From Chionis minor (Eukaryota; Chordata; Aves; Charadriiformes; Chionididae), in NCBI GenBank assembly GCA_013398295.1, contig VZSF01007300.1:945874-1009873 (forward strand): a stretch of DNA of 64,000 nt. The letters are read 5' to 3'. Position numbers and translations under genes: made by a program. Of this stretch, positions 63,061 to 64,000 are shown piece by piece. The number at the start of each line of letters is the position of its first letter. The stretch's first letter is position 1. A model generated the notes under the pieces. That model was not told the DNA's origin. It saw only the letters and a program-made list of their open reading frames with translations, and did no database searches.

Positions 63061-63377
63061 GTGAGCAAGGCTTTTACGAGGTGGAGGGGGGTAGGCGAGT
63101 ATTTTATTCCCCCCCATTCCCCTATACTTTCTGGAAATCATTTTACGTGCAATTAGAACAATGAAATACTTAATTCCCTTTTAAAAACAGCATTCCACTG
63201 AATGGCAATGACTGCACCAAATGTGCATTTTCCTGAGCGTACTTCTGTTCTCTTTCAGCTCCTGACTTGGATTTATTCATAAGGATGGAAGTAGTGCTTT
63301 AATTTATTCACTTTTTTTAACTAGAGAAAACCATAGCCTAACATTTTGTCCATCAGTATTTCAAACCACGTAACCAA

Positions 63378-63423
63378 TTTTTTTTTTTTTTTTTTTTTTT
63401 TTNTTTTTTTTTTTTTTTTTTTT
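63378..63423. repeat. Poly-T run (46 bases, with one N)
   Basis: An uninterrupted T run apart from an undetermined base at 63403. On the minus strand it would be a poly-A stretch. Length is likely uncertain because of assembly. It sits at the inner edge of the right arm of the inverted repeat. Confidence 0.97.
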
Positions 63424-63424
63424 C

Positions 63425-63469
63425 TTCTGTAAAAGGGCTTGTGCCTCCTGTGTTCACACGGCTGTTTGC
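63425..63469 (-). repeat. Right arm of a diverged inverted repeat
   Basis: This is the partner of 62865-62911. It is separated from it by about 510 bp that include the GC-rich block and the poly-T run. No clear target-site duplication was found outside the arms. Confidence 0.7.
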
Positions 63470-64000
63470 TGAGGGCCGCAGTCTTTGGGCATTGAAGGGT
63501 TGTGTTATCGTTTGGTACCACAAAAATACCACTACAGAATTGTTTAAAAAAGAGGAGATGGATTTTACTATAGATTTGACATCTAAAAAAAGGAGACCAA
63601 GAAATCCATCAGTGGGAATAACGGTAACATTTTCAGTGTTAAAACAAGAAATTCTTTGATACGTTTGCATGTTGTACATTAAACTGGTGGAGGTAAAGCT
63701 GAACTGACCTACATACACATTATTTCTGCTTGCACATTTCAGTTGTGGAATTGCTACTGTGAAGAAGTTGTGGAGGGAAACCAATTTTCCACAGCGAAAA
63801 ATAACAACTTAGCCCCAAAATACCACTGATGAACCAGTCTTCTCTTTTTAGAATACACAATAGTACAAAAATATTGTGATGGATTATGTTAAGACTGTAT
63901 AAAGAATACAAAAACGCAAAAGAAAACAAACTAAAGTATAACAATGGGTATGTATTTGTGTGTGTATGTACATACGCAAATGTTGCATTGACGTGTGCTT

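Larger units (their letters stand above)
61674..64000 (-). other. NRXN1: NRXN1 intron (partial) upstream of SS3
   Basis: This is the 3' end of the intron before the SS3 microexon. The preceding LNS4 exon is not in the window. The stretch is unusual: within about 1.1 kb it carries a purine-rich tract, an 18-bp minisatellite, a GC-rich CpG-dense block and a poly-T run, with two single undetermined bases (62705 and 63403), both inside repeats. Confidence 0.85.

Noticed and set aside
62732..63164. Plus-strand Gly/Pro/Arg-rich frames through the GC block
   Set aside because: Low-complexity translation of a CpG-rich segment, open in two frames at once; no recognisable domain.
63321..63784. Minus-strand frames ending in long Lys runs
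   Set aside because: They read through the poly-T run (poly-A on that strand) and the N. No known retroposed gene was recognised upstream, so a processed pseudogene is not supported.
1..64000. CRISPR arrays, operons, tRNA or rRNA genes
   Set aside because: The window is vertebrate intron and exon sequence; no spaced repeats of CRISPR type, no cloverleaf and no rRNA segment were seen.

Overview
This is vertebrate, most likely avian, nuclear DNA: an AT-rich intronic stretch of the neurexin-1 gene (NRXN1) read on the minus strand. Six separate short coding blocks lie in order on the minus strand. Each has AG/GT splice borders and phases that join without error. Together they give 1,017 nt (339 codons) of alpha-neurexin: splice segment 3 (SS3), the end of LNS domain 4, all of LNS5 and EGF-C. 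The paralogue is called from remembered NRXN1 versus NRXN3 protein sequence, for example [13 protein letters not shown] and [14 protein letters not shown]. The bird assignment rests on several CR1 LINE fragments and one probable avian ERV LTR, with no mammalian Alu, L1 or B elements recognised.

Layout in transcript order (high to low coordinates): 61674-64000, partial upstream intron with an 18-bp minisatellite, a GC-rich G-quadruplex block and a poly-T run; 61647-61673, 27-nt SS3 microexon; 38024-61646, a 23.6-kb intron with an ancient CR1-like relic at about 51.9-52.9 kb; 37901-38023, 123-nt LNS4 exon; 32772-37900 intron with a CR1 3' end; 32390-32771, 382-nt LNS4/LNS5 exon; a 529-nt intron; 31670-31860, 191-nt LNS5 exon; 16865-31669 intron with another CR1 3' end; 16691-16864, 174-nt LNS5 exon; 11099-16690 intron; 10979-11098, 120-nt EGF-C exon; 1-10978, partial downstream intron. 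That last intron holds half of a CR1 on the minus strand, the other half of a CR1 on the plus strand, and an LTR-like fragment. Mammalian NRXN1 carries its beta promoter in the corresponding intron, but no beta first exon is recognisable in the part seen here.

The coding blocks work together as one part of the extracellular region of a presynaptic adhesion receptor. The most informative points are: the SS3 microexon, too short for any ORF scan; a tandem upstream acceptor before the 382-nt exon that would introduce a stop; a CpG-dense, G-quadruplex-prone block about 1.2 kb upstream of SS3, flanked by a diverged inverted repeat; and a rare CR1 fragment that keeps the 5' (esterase/endonuclease) part and lacks its 3' end. 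I found no bacterial-type operon, CRISPR array, tRNA or rRNA, and no convincing separate gene. Most open frames are chance frames in intron.
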